This document shows, piece by piece, positions 26,528 to 34,926 of a stretch of 45,843 nucleotides of DNA; position 1 is the stretch's first letter, and each line of letters opens with the position of its first letter. The stretch covers positions 1 to 45,843 of the forward strand of contig CATOMC010000016.1 of the NCBI GenBank assembly GCA_951801245.1, given 5' to 3'. This DNA comes from an uncultured Lachnospiraceae bacterium (lineage in GTDB: Bacteria; Bacillota_A; Clostridia; Lachnospirales; Lachnospiraceae). Below the pieces are notes generated by a model, which made no database searches, was not told the origin of the DNA, and was given only the letters and a program-made list of their open reading frames with translations. A program made the position numbers and the translations under genes.

Positions 26528-26606
26528 AATAAGTTCCACCTTTCCTGATTCTGGCTGACGGAATATCTATTCATATTTTTCCGTCGCCGCTTGTATTCTT
26601 GACTTG

Positions 26607-26643
26607 TTATGGCTATCATAAACATTTAGGAGAAAGATTCCAA
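26607..26643 (-). promoter_or_regulatory. ohyA promoter with inverted-repeat operator candidate
   Basis: On the minus strand -35 TTGGAA (26643-26638), a 17-bp spacer and -10 TATGAT (26620-26615). The inverted repeat TTATG-N5-CATAA (26607-26621) covers the -10, where a TetR repressor could bind. The TetR gene is directly upstream. Confidence 0.55.
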
Positions 26644-26651
26644 TTTACAAA

Positions 26652-26688
26652 ACAAGCGGTATGATAAAAAACTTATCAAACCGCCTGT
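26652..26688 (-). terminator. Terminator between tetR and ohyA
   Basis: A 12-bp stem with one mismatch, GCGGTATGATAA against TTATCAAACCGC, and a 5-nt loop, 23 bp after the TetR stop; on the minus strand it runs into TTGTTTTGT. It would insulate ohyA from upstream transcripts. Confidence 0.65.
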
Positions 26689-26706
26689 TATGTTAAGAAA
26701 TCATCG

Positions 26707-27270
26707 CTATTTCTTTTCAAAGTTATGAATCGACTGGACGATATTACCGTGCAGCATGACGCTCATTTTCTCCACAATCTCTTCATAATCCTGTTTCATG
26801 CCGCGTCCGATCCAGTCCAGCATAATGCCCACAAACCCATATTTATAGAACTCCGCGATAAAGGCCTTATTCTCCTGTGCCAGCGGACGCCCTGCACACT
26901 TTTCCTCCACCACATCGGCTAACAGGCCATAGGTCAGTTTATAGAGGTAACTCTCGATCTTCTCCCTGCTGATGCTGCGGTATACATTCTGGATAAAAGC
27001 CTTGTTCTCCATCACCGCCTCAAAAATCTGGCACATGCCTTCCTGCCAGGTATCGTAAGTCTTTTTGCCCTGCAGGGCCTTGGTACCGTCCTCCACACAG
27101 ATCCATTCCACCAGATCATAAATATCCTTGAAATGATAATAGAATGCCATCCGGCTGATACCACAGTCCGCTGTAAGGTCATTGATTGTAATCTTATCTA
27201 ACGCCTTCGTAGTAAGAAGCTTCTTAAGTGATGCCTCCAACGCCTGCTTTGTGCTGTTTGTATTGGTCAT
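26707..27270 (-). CDS. TetR/AcrR-family regulator
   Basis: 187 residues from ATG 27270 (AGGGG 7 nt upstream; the frame is open back to 27465 but that part is unlike the family). N-terminal HTH: KALDKITINDLTADCGISRMAFYYHFKDIYDLV, a textbook TetR helix-turn-helix followed by the DhaS-like C-terminal region (residues 75-187) that binds ligand. Its position 180 bp upstream of ohyA in the same direction makes it the likely fatty-acid-responsive repressor of oleate hydratase. Confidence 0.88.
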   Translation of the reverse strand: MTNTNSTKQALEASLKKLLTTKALDKITINDLTADCGISRMAFYYHFKDIYDLVEWICVEDGTKALQGKKTYDTWQEGMCQIFEAVMENKAFIQNVYRSISREKIESYLYKLTYGLLADVVEEKCAGRPLAQENKAFIAEFYKYGFVGIMLDWIGRGMKQDYEEIVEKMSVMLHGNIVQSIHNFEKK

Positions 27271-27392
27271 ATTACGCCCCTGTCCTACAATCTTCGGTAA
27301 TGCAGCTTTCCGCCTGCCGGCTTTCCCGGTATGATTCGCTTTCATCAGCCACATGTTTCGCCTGTCTAAATCTCCATCAGCCACACCGCATA

Positions 27393-28748
27393 TTAAAGCA
27401 GTCCCTGTATTAATAGTATAAGGATCAACACCGGAAGAACGATCTGGAAATATGGTTTCAGCCACCCTTTCATCTGGATTCCGTTTCCCGTATTTGCCTC
27501 CTCAAAATACTTGTCGAATCCCCAGCCCCATTGGGTAACGCAGAACAACAGATACACCAGAGAACCAATGGGCAAAAGCAGGTTGCTGACCAGAAAATCT
27601 TCACTGTCAAGCACGTCTCTGCCGCCTATGATATGTAGAGCACTCCATACATTATACCCCAGTACACACGGCAGACTTGCCACTGCAATGAAAATACAGT
27701 TCACGACGGCCGCCTTCTTCCGCTTCCAGCCAAAGGTATCCATACAGAAAGAAAGCAGATTCTCAAACACCGCAAGCACGGTAGAAAAGCTGGCAAAGGT
27801 CATAAACAGGAAAAACAGGCTTCCCCACAGCCGGCCGCCCGACATATTGACAAATACATTGGGCAGTGTCACGAAGATCAGTGACGGCCCCGCATCGGGC
27901 TTAACCCCAAAGGAAAAGCAGGCAGGAAAAATAATGAGTCCCGACATCAGCGCCACAAACGTATCCAGCGCGCAAATCCGCACAGCCTCCCCGGCCAGCG
28001 TATTATCCTTATTCATATAGCTTCCGAAAATCTCCATCGCTCCCACACCCAGACTCAGGGTAAAAAAGGCCTGGTTCATCGCTTCCGTGATCACTGTGCC
28101 AAGCCCCCGCCTGGCCACATTCGCGACACTGGGCATCAGATAGAAAGACAGCCCCTCCCCGGCCCCGGAAAGCATCAGACTGTGCACACCCAGCACAAGA
28201 ATCAGAATAAGAAGCGCCGCCATCATATATTTGGTAATCCGTTCCAGTCCCTTTTGCAGACCCAGGCTGCACACCAGGAACCCCAGAACCACCACCGCAA
28301 GCATCCAGCCGCCCATTTCCACGGGCGATCCCAAAAGAGCCCCAAACACGCCGCTCACGGCCTCTACATCCATCCCGGCCCGGAACGTACCGGTAAGAAA
28401 TTTGAAGAAATATCCCACCATCCATCCGGAGACCGTCGTATAATACATCATCAAAAGACAGCAGCCGATCATACAGACCCATCCGTGAACATGCCATTTG
28501 CTCCCCGGCTTCTCCAGCGCCTTATAAGCAAGCATCGCACTCTTTTTGCTGGCCCGTCCCACTGCCAGTTCCATGGTCAGGACCGGCACTCCCATGCATA
28601 ACAGGAACAAAAGATAGAACAATACAAAGAATCCGCCGCCATTTTCACCCACCACATAAGGGAATCTCCATACATTGCCTATACCGATCGCACAGCCGGC
28701 GCTGACTAATAAAAATCCCAGACGGGATTGAAATGTTTCTCTTTTCAT
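27393..28748 (-). CDS. Neurotransmitter:sodium symporter (NSS/LeuT type)
   Basis: 451 residues, 11-12 membrane helices. The helix-1 signature is AIGIGNVWRFPYVVGENGGGFF, with GVPVLTMELAVGR in helix 2 and QAFFTLSLGVGAMEIFGSY in helix 6, all LeuT-fold Na+/substrate contact segments. It imports amino acids (often Trp, Tyr or branched-chain in bacterial members) with Na+. ATG 28748 has TAGGAGAG upstream. It precedes tetR by 122 bp; a functional link is not evident. Confidence 0.92.
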   Translation of the reverse strand: MKRETFQSRLGFLLVSAGCAIGIGNVWRFPYVVGENGGGFFVLFYLLFLLCMGVPVLTMELAVGRASKKSAMLAYKALEKPGSKWHVHGWVCMIGCCLLMMYYTTVSGWMVGYFFKFLTGTFRAGMDVEAVSGVFGALLGSPVEMGGWMLAVVVLGFLVCSLGLQKGLERITKYMMAALLILILVLGVHSLMLSGAGEGLSFYLMPSVANVARRGLGTVITEAMNQAFFTLSLGVGAMEIFGSYMNKDNTLAGEAVRICALDTFVALMSGLIIFPACFSFGVKPDAGPSLIFVTLPNVFVNMSGGRLWGSLFFLFMTFASFSTVLAVFENLLSFCMDTFGWKRKKAAVVNCIFIAVASLPCVLGYNVWSALHIIGGRDVLDSEDFLVSNLLLPIGSLVYLLFCVTQWGWGFDKYFEEANTGNGIQMKGWLKPYFQIVLPVLILILLIQGLL

Positions 28749-29228
28749 AATCGAATTCTCTCCTATTTTGTTATCTATATCTTCAATTTATATAATTCTT
28801 TATATGGTACTTTATCCCATCGCGTAGTTATTGTCAAGCCATGACATGTTTTATAGTTTAATATTTTTTTGTTAATTGTGTGCCTGTTTATTGAAATATA
28901 TCCCTGTGCTGGCATGTGAAAAATCAGGATAAGGACATGTATTAAATTCCCCAAAAGGTATTGAATTTTTTGAAAAATCCAGTATAATGGAACATGTTAT
29001 AGGTTAGATAGTTACTTGATGTTATTGCAAATGATTCCCGAAGTCAAACTGCACCAGGATATATCTCCAATCTGAATCATGAAAGTTTCTTACATAATCT
29101 TATTCAACATATGATTCACTTCTTTGGAACGATTCCCCGGCGAACGACAGGACATACAATACACTAAGTGCCTATCATAAATATCATAATAATAAAGGGT
29201 TAATCAATCAAGGGGGGACTTTCCAGCA
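28749..29228. other. Long intergenic region and leader of the chemoreceptor gene
   Basis: 480 AT-rich bases between divergent genes. It holds the chemoreceptor promoter (28961-28988) and then a leader of about 235 nt. I found no convincing riboswitch motif or intrinsic terminator in it. A purine-rich AAGGGGGGA at 29211-29219 serves as the ribosome site. Confidence 0.5.
28961..28988 (+). promoter_or_regulatory. Promoter of the chemoreceptor gene
   Basis: TTGAAT (28961-28966), a 16-bp spacer and a perfect TATAAT (28983-28988). Confidence 0.65.
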
Positions 29229-30953
29229 ATGAGTAAAGAAAAGGGTTCACAGAATACTGCAAACAAATTATCAATTGAGAAAAAACTCACCACTTCTATT
29301 TTTAAAGTGTCCGTTATTACGGCCGCAGCGGCGGTTCTTGGCGTGATTGCCATGCTTATCATATCTGCCCGTTATTCTTATGCACTGACGAATTTCGGTT
29401 TTGCACAGGGTGATATCGGTAAAGCAATGTTTGAATTCGCCGATGTACGTTCATCACTCCGTGCGGCAATCGGTTACGATGACGAAGATGCAATCAACAC
29501 AGTCGTCAAACAGCATGAAGAGTCTATCGCTTTATTCAAACAATATTTTGCTGATATCGAGAAAACAGTGGTTTCCGAAGACGGACGTGTTACATATGAC
29601 GCCATCGTGTCAGAATTAGACGCTTACTGGGCACTGGATTCAGAGATTATGGCCCTTGGCGCAAACACGGATCGTGAACTCTGCAAGCAGGCACAGGATC
29701 TGGCTATCAGTGAGTTGGCTGGCGCCTACAGCAGCATCTATGATAAGTTGGAAAGCCTTCTGGATGTAAAAGTTGAGCAGGGTAACAGCCTTTCCACGAC
29801 ACTGACGATTCTTGAGATTATCCTTGTGGCAGCAATTATCGCAGTGATTGCTTTTTCCATGGTAATGTCCACCAAAATCGGAAACAGGATTGCAAGAAAC
29901 ATCTCCAATCCGTTAAAAGAGCTGGGCAAACGTCTTGAAACATTTTCTGCCGGAGATCTGGTTACACCGTTCCCTGTCATCGAAACCGGTGACGAAATAG
30001 AAGTTATGGGAAATGACGCACGTGTCATGGCCGACAACCTGGAAGCTATCATCACAGATATCGGTGAAATCCTTGGCGAAATGGCAAATGGTAACTATAC
30101 CGTAAAATCTAAAATCCCGGATCGATATACAGGTGACTTCAAGAGATTGTATGACTCCATGCGCGGCTTAAGAGACCAGATGACCGAAACCTTACTATCC
30201 ATCGGCGATGCGGCAAATCAGGTATCCGCCGGTTCCGATGAACTTGCCATCGCATCCCAGTCTCTTGCAGAGGGCGCTACAGATCAGGCCAATGCCGTAG
30301 CTGAGTTACACGCTTCTATCACCGGCATTACACACACTATGGTAAGCGGTGCCGAAAGTGCAGAAGAAGCTTATGCAAATGCACAGAAGTATGCCGATGA
30401 TGCCGATAAGAGCCGTCAGGAGATGGATACCATGATGGCTGCTATGGAGAAAATCAATGAATCCTCCAATAAGATTGGGGATATCATTTCCGAAATCGAA
30501 TCCATCGCCGATCAGACCAATCTGTTGTCCTTAAACGCATCCATAGAGGCTGCCCGGGCAGGAGAATCCGGACGTGGATTTGCAGTCGTGGCAAACCAGA
30601 TCAGAGAGCTGGCTGACCAGAGTGCCAAAGCTGCTGTGGATACCAGAGATTTAATTGAAGCTTCCATCCGTGAAGTTTCCAAAGGTAACAGTGTTGCAGA
30701 ACATGCTGCCGGCTCTATCGAGTCCGTTGTAAGCGGCATTAAACAGATTGCAGACTTCTCCAAGAATCTGAAAGATATGATGGAAGAACAGGCTGATGCC
30801 ATGCAGCAGGCAGAAATCGGTGTAAACCAGATTTCAACCGTTGTAGAAAGCAATGCCGCAACTGCCGAAGAATCTTCTGCTACCAGTGAAGAGTTGTCCG
30901 CACAGGCTACAATGCTTGATCATCTTGTGAAACAGTTTGAATTGAAAAAATAA
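29229..30953 (+). CDS. Methyl-accepting chemotaxis protein
   Basis: 574 residues. TM1 (about 20-46) and TM2 (about 188-212) bracket an extracellular helical ligand-binding domain of the four-helix-bundle type with no recognisable pocket motif. A HAMP domain follows ([21 protein letters not shown]) and a second HAMP-like part ([14 protein letters not shown]). The signalling domain holds the hairpin tip [32 protein letters not shown]. There is no C-terminal pentapeptide for CheR. It steers motility or another CheA-linked response. The only intact chemoreceptor here; a decayed relative lies at 18239-18990. Confidence 0.93.
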   Translation: MSKEKGSQNTANKLSIEKKLTTSIFKVSVITAAAAVLGVIAMLIISARYSYALTNFGFAQGDIGKAMFEFADVRSSLRAAIGYDDEDAINTVVKQHEESIALFKQYFADIEKTVVSEDGRVTYDAIVSELDAYWALDSEIMALGANTDRELCKQAQDLAISELAGAYSSIYDKLESLLDVKVEQGNSLSTTLTILEIILVAAIIAVIAFSMVMSTKIGNRIARNISNPLKELGKRLETFSAGDLVTPFPVIETGDEIEVMGNDARVMADNLEAIITDIGEILGEMANGNYTVKSKIPDRYTGDFKRLYDSMRGLRDQMTETLLSIGDAANQVSAGSDELAIASQSLAEGATDQANAVAELHASITGITHTMVSGAESAEEAYANAQKYADDADKSRQEMDTMMAAMEKINESSNKIGDIISEIESIADQTNLLSLNASIEAARAGESGRGFAVVANQIRELADQSAKAAVDTRDLIEASIREVSKGNSVAEHAAGSIESVVSGIKQIADFSKNLKDMMEEQADAMQQAEIGVNQISTVVESNAATAEESSATSEELSAQATMLDHLVKQFELKK

Positions 30954-30965
30954 AGATTACTTGCC

Positions 30966-31000
30966 AAAAGAGACATGATGAAAAATCATGTCTCTTTTTT
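30966..31000 (+). terminator. Rho-independent terminator of the chemoreceptor gene
   Basis: AAAAGAGACATGAT and ATCATGTCTCTTTT form a perfect 14-bp stem around GAAAA and continue into T's. Confidence 0.93.
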
Positions 31001-31045
31001 ATGCTATGGGAAATGCTCACAGTCATTCACGTGATCATTCCCCGA

Positions 31046-32308
31046 TTAGCGAATTTTACGTTCCAGCAGGCAGACTACTTCTATATTGTCGGTAAAAGGA
31101 AACATGTCAACCGGTGTAATCCTCGCTACCCTATACTGTCCAAAACTCTTTTCCTTCCCGATTCTGTCCGCTGCCCTGTGCTCCTCTGCACCGGTGCGTC
31201 CCCTGAATGCCTTCTTTGTATCCCGTTTCCCCTGTGTCAGATACTGCAGATCACGTGCCAGAGTCTCCGGATTGCAGGAAATATAAACAATTCTGTCCGG
31301 GCCAAGATGAAGCAGCGCATCCATAAACTCCTCCGTACTGCCGCTTCTGGGCGGATCCATAAAGACCACATCCACATTCTCTTCTGCCTCCGCAAGCTGC
31401 TTCATGAAGCGTCCCGCATCGTTCTGATAAAAGTCAACATTGGTAATCTGATTGATTCTGGCATTCGCCACAGCATCTTTCACAGCATCTCTGTTAAGTT
31501 CCACCCCGATGACCTTGCCCGCCTTTTCGGCAGCCGTCAGTGCGATAGTTCCAATACCGCAGTACGCATCCACTACTGTCTCCTTCCCCGTCAAAGACGC
31601 ATATACAACCGCTTTCTGATAGAGCACTTCCGTCTGCACTGCATTGACCTGATAAAATGATCTGGGAGAAATTTTAAACGTTCTGCCGCAGAGTACATCT
31701 TCTATAAACCCTTTTCCGTAGATGACCTGCTCCTTATCTCCCAGAATCATGCTGGTACGTCTATTATTTACATTGACGACAATCGTCGTAATTTCAGGAT
31801 GTAGTTTACATAACTCTAAGACAAAGTTTTTCTTTGACGGAAGGATTGGCGATCCCAACACTAAAACCACCATAATCTGTCCCGTAGCATGTCCTACGCG
31901 GATGAGAACGTGTCTTAGAAGACCATACCCGGTATCCTCATCGTATGCCTTTATTTTAAAAGATTTGGCCAGTTCTCGAATCGACTGTATGATCTGATCC
32001 GCTTTCTCATCCTCTAGCAGACACTTCTCCACAGGCACTACATCATGCGTTTTCTCCTTATAAATCCCCGCCACAATGCCTTTTCCCTTCTGGAAGTCAA
32101 AGACTGCATGCACCTTATTACGATAATGTGACGGTTCCTCCATCCCGATAATAGGATTCACCTTTCCAAATCCCTTTAACAGGCTCTCCACCCGCCTCTG
32201 CTTTCTGGTAAGCTGCTCTTGATAAGGTACATCAATATACTGACACCCGCCGCATTTCTTTGAAACCTTACACAGACTTTTCTTTTGTGATGTATTTTTA
32301 TCTGACAT
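31046..32308 (-). CDS. RNA m5U methyltransferase (RlmD/RumA family)
   Basis: 420 residues. N-terminal cysteines C13, C19, C22 and about C96 fit the [4Fe-4S] cluster of RumA proteins; there is no TRAM domain before them. The SAM site is VVDAYCGIGTIALTAA, then VFMDPPRSG and the catalytic Cys in YISCNPETLARDL, closing with ITPVDMFPFT. It forms 5-methyluridine in 23S rRNA or related RNA. Oddity: about 30 charged residues (KRDTKKAFRGRTGAEEHR...) are inserted between the catalytic Cys helix and the final strand, where relatives have a short turn. Confidence 0.9.
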   Translation of the reverse strand: MSDKNTSQKKSLCKVSKKCGGCQYIDVPYQEQLTRKQRRVESLLKGFGKVNPIIGMEEPSHYRNKVHAVFDFQKGKGIVAGIYKEKTHDVVPVEKCLLEDEKADQIIQSIRELAKSFKIKAYDEDTGYGLLRHVLIRVGHATGQIMVVLVLGSPILPSKKNFVLELCKLHPEITTIVVNVNNRRTSMILGDKEQVIYGKGFIEDVLCGRTFKISPRSFYQVNAVQTEVLYQKAVVYASLTGKETVVDAYCGIGTIALTAAEKAGKVIGVELNRDAVKDAVANARINQITNVDFYQNDAGRFMKQLAEAEENVDVVFMDPPRSGSTEEFMDALLHLGPDRIVYISCNPETLARDLQYLTQGKRDTKKAFRGRTGAEEHRAADRIGKEKSFGQYRVARITPVDMFPFTDNIEVVCLLERKIR

Positions 32309-32366
32309 ATATACTCCTTTAATGATTTGCTCTGCTGATTTTCTATAAGCTTCTATAACATAAAGA

Positions 32367-32390
32367 AACTCTGGGAACTCTCCCAGAGTT
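32367..32390 (-). terminator. Hairpin after the 91-residue gene
   Basis: AACTCTGGGA / ACTC / TCCCAGAGTT, a perfect 10-bp stem; on the minus strand TTCTTTAT follows. It separates the small gene at 32437 from the methyltransferase. Confidence 0.75.
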
Positions 32391-32436
32391 ATTGTATCAT
32401 ATATGTTTCCCTTTCGACAGCCTCTCCTTTAAAATC

Positions 32437-32712
32437 CTATGCAGAGGCAATCTGCACACTCTCAATCCCCTCCACAAGATCTCTGGCGAGCACGCTGTCC
32501 GCTTCATTGATATGAATCGTAAAGACATTCTTCTCTGAGCCGACATTGCCAAAAAACCGCTCCCACAGCCGCTGCTCCTGCCATTCTATAAAGAAAGAAA
32601 TACGATTGGACACAAGAAGCTTCTCTAATTTATCCTTACTTTCCACATTATATACTTTACAAAAAGAAATTTCATGATTAAAAAACAGTGCATTCAAATT
32701 TAATGCTGCCAT
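32437..32712 (-). CDS. Hypothetical protein, 91 residues
   Basis: Not recognised. A soluble alpha/beta-looking protein (LFFNHEISFCKVYNVESKD..., RISFFIEWQEQRLWERF). ATG 32712 has GGAGG 8 nt upstream, codon use is normal and a terminator follows, so it is almost certainly a gene. A TTGACA lies at 32764-32759 but the matching -10 (TAGACT) is 20 bp away. Confidence 0.75.
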   Translation of the reverse strand: MAALNLNALFFNHEISFCKVYNVESKDKLEKLLVSNRISFFIEWQEQRLWERFFGNVGSEKNVFTIHINEADSVLARDLVEGIESVQIASA

Positions 32713-32874
32713 ATCGCCGCCTCCAAATAACTAGTCTATCTTTTCGTAATTAGCTTTATGTCAACTTGTTTCATTCATTATATACCGCATAATATGATAA
32801 TTGCAACATTTTTCTACATTTTCTCCAATATGACTAAATATTTATGTAAATCTTGTTGAAAATCACAAGCAAAA

Positions 32875-33180
32875 TTATGGTATTTCGGTCCACGCTCTGT
32901 TTCGGTTTTCTATCCAGTACTCTTTTCTGGTCTCATACTGTTCGTTCAGCCAGTCCACAGCCTGCTCCACACCCTCTTTCGTCAACGGCACTTCCATGGA
33001 AGTCTTTCTCTCTTCCGGTGTCCGCGCAAATCCCAGAGGTTCCGGCCAGACAGTCACCCGGATCACATCTGCGTCCCCGCTCTTGACCTTTTGCAGAAGA
33101 TACCGCATCCCGTCCATACTGCCAGAGTACTCTTCTTTCTTGATATAGTTGAGCGGATGAAAATTCTCTTTATCAATCAT
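32875..33180 (-). CDS. Hypothetical protein, 101 residues
   Basis: Not recognised. It reads as a compact soluble protein: SMDGMRYLLQKVKSGDADVIRVTVWPEPLGF, then GVEQAVDWLNEQYETRKEYW. ATG 33180 is preceded by AAGGAG at 5-6 nt, which supports translation. Downstream of tRNA-Pro in the same direction but separated by that tRNA's terminator. Confidence 0.75.
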   Translation of the reverse strand: MIDKENFHPLNYIKKEEYSGSMDGMRYLLQKVKSGDADVIRVTVWPEPLGFARTPEERKTSMEVPLTKEGVEQAVDWLNEQYETRKEYWIENRNRAWTEIP

Positions 33181-33261
33181 AAAAGCTCCTTATGGCCACA
33201 TATGGCATCCGTCTATATATGCGGCCTGCCTGACCTGATAACAGCCCCATAAGCCCCACAT

Positions 33262-33304
33262 AAAAATCTCCGCAGCCACCTATTCTACCATGTCTGCGGA
33301 GATT
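33262..33304 (-). terminator. Terminator of tRNA-Pro
   Basis: On the minus strand AATCTCCGCAG and CTGCGGAGATT form a perfect 11-bp stem with an 18-nt loop, followed by TTTTTA, 7 bp after the tRNA. Confidence 0.85.
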
Positions 33305-33310
33305 ATATTA

Positions 33311-33383
33311 TCGGAATGACAAGACTCGAACTTGCGACCTCTACTTCCCTAAAGTAGCGCTCTACCACCTGAGCCACATCCCG
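33311..33383 (-). tRNA. tRNA-Pro (anticodon AGG)
   Basis: A full cloverleaf: acceptor CGGGATG/CATTCCG (one G-T pair), D arm GCTC...GAGC, anticodon stem CTACT/AGTAG with loop TTAGGGA giving AGG, T arm GCAAG-TTCGAGT-CTTGT, discriminator A. No CCA is encoded. Anticodon AGG reads CCU proline codons and is unusual in bacteria, where UGG and GGG are commoner. Confidence 0.93.
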
Positions 33384-33468
33384 AAAAGCTTTTATTATTA
33401 TAACTAATTCTATATAGAAATGCAAGTCCTATTCCAAAATTTTTATCAAAATCCGACGCCAAAATCCG

Positions 33469-34812
33469 TTACAGATTTTCATCAACGAATTTTTCAAATA
33501 CCTCCTGTGGAATCGGTCTGGAAAAATAATATCCCTGCTGTGCCTGACACCCCACCTCTTTGAGATAATTACTTTGCTCCATTGTCTCCACACCCTCACA
33601 CAAAGACATGATTTGCAGCTTTTTCGCCATGTCTACCACACAGGAAATGATGATCTTATCACTCTCCTGCAGATCACCTTCCTTCAAAAAGACCTTATCC
33701 AGCTTGATGATATCAATGGGCAGTTTACTGAGCAGATTCAAAGAAGAATAGCCCGAACCAAAGTCATCCATGGATACTTTCGTCCCAATATTATGTAAAC
33801 CTTTTACCAACTCCAGCGCCCGCTCTGTATTATCCAGGTATATGCTCTCTGTCAGCTCAAACTCCACCATCGAATAGGGAATCTGATACTCCTCAAACAA
33901 TTCCTTCACATATTCCAAAATATGCATCTTCATCAAGTGCACCCGGGAAACATTCAGGGAAACAGGTATCATCTTCTTACCTGCTTGTAAACGCTTTGCA
34001 ATAAAACGGAAAACCTCTCTGTATACATAATAATCTACATCCACAATCTGGCCGCTGCGCTCGATAAATGGTATAAACTCATCCGGATAGACAAATGTAC
34101 CATCCGGTTTCTGCCATCGCACAAGCGCTTCGGCTCCTATCAGCCGAAGTGTATCCGTCTCTATCTTCGGCTGAAAATAGACCTTGAATTCTCTGTTCGC
34201 CAACGCCCTGGGAATATGAGAGGTAATCTCCACTTCACGCTTGATGCCTTCCATCATACGCTGATCGAACATGACACAGCAGTCATCCTCCATCTCCTTG
34301 GCGACTTTTCTGGCCAGATTGGCATTGGACACCACCGTCTCTGCATCATAGCTTCTGCTGTCCTTGTTGATGACACTGATTCCCGTACAAAACTGCAGCC
34401 GGCTGTTTAAATATTTCTCCCGAAACTTTATCTCCCGCTCCAGATTCATCTGGTGTATCTTCTCTCGAAACTCCTCATGATCGAAATTCTTTCCCGTAAT
34501 ACGGTTCGCCGTCACGAAATTATCCGAATAAACCCTGGCCGCACAAAAGATCACCCTGTTATCCTTCATAAACTCTGATACGAACTCTTTTAAAAGGGCG
34601 TCGCCCACTTTATATCCATAAGTATCATTAATATACTTAAAGTGTTTGATATCCGTATATACGATCACAATGTTGTCGTCGCCAATCCGGTCTATTTCCT
34701 TCTGCAGTTTTTCCAGAAAAACCTCATATCGGTCCAGTCCTGTCAATGCGTCCTTCATTTTATATCTATTCTCCACTGTGCGCAAGCGGATTGAGACGCT
34801 CGGCCTAAACAT
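33469..34812 (-). CDS. Degenerate GGDEF + EAL c-di-GMP phosphodiesterase
   Basis: 447 residues. The first 175 form a GGDEF-like domain (MKDALTGLDRYEVF, TDIKHFKYINDTYGYKVGDALL) whose catalytic GGDEF loop is replaced by VYSDNF, so no cyclase activity is expected. The EAL domain is complete: GAEALVRW, SLNVSR, EFELTES, the metal pair in MDDFGSGYSS, IKLDK, CEGVET and QGYYFSRP. It should hydrolyse c-di-GMP, with the GGDEF-like part perhaps binding GTP as a regulator. No membrane or sensor domain. Promoter at 34861-34889; a chemoreceptor nearby fits a motility theme. Confidence 0.92.
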   Translation of the reverse strand: MFRPSVSIRLRTVENRYKMKDALTGLDRYEVFLEKLQKEIDRIGDDNIVIVYTDIKHFKYINDTYGYKVGDALLKEFVSEFMKDNRVIFCAARVYSDNFVTANRITGKNFDHEEFREKIHQMNLEREIKFREKYLNSRLQFCTGISVINKDSRSYDAETVVSNANLARKVAKEMEDDCCVMFDQRMMEGIKREVEITSHIPRALANREFKVYFQPKIETDTLRLIGAEALVRWQKPDGTFVYPDEFIPFIERSGQIVDVDYYVYREVFRFIAKRLQAGKKMIPVSLNVSRVHLMKMHILEYVKELFEEYQIPYSMVEFELTESIYLDNTERALELVKGLHNIGTKVSMDDFGSGYSSLNLLSKLPIDIIKLDKVFLKEGDLQESDKIIISCVVDMAKKLQIMSLCEGVETMEQSNYLKEVGCQAQQGYYFSRPIPQEVFEKFVDENL

Positions 34813-34860
34813 AACCCGTCGTCACAATCCTAAAGTGTGTTCCTTGCCATACCACTATTT

Positions 34861-34889
34861 ACTCTACGATGTAATACATAAGATGTCAA
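34861..34889 (-). promoter_or_regulatory. Promoter of the EAL gene
   Basis: On the minus strand a perfect TTGACA (34889-34884), 17 bp, then TAGAGT (34866-34861), 49 bp before the start codon. Confidence 0.7.
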
Positions 34890-34926
34890 CCTATGTCGAC
34901 AAATTTCATGCTTTCTATTACACAGT

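Noticed and set aside
28989..29228. c-di-GMP riboswitch before the chemoreceptor
   Set aside because: I looked for the conserved core of the known c-di-GMP classes and did not see it.
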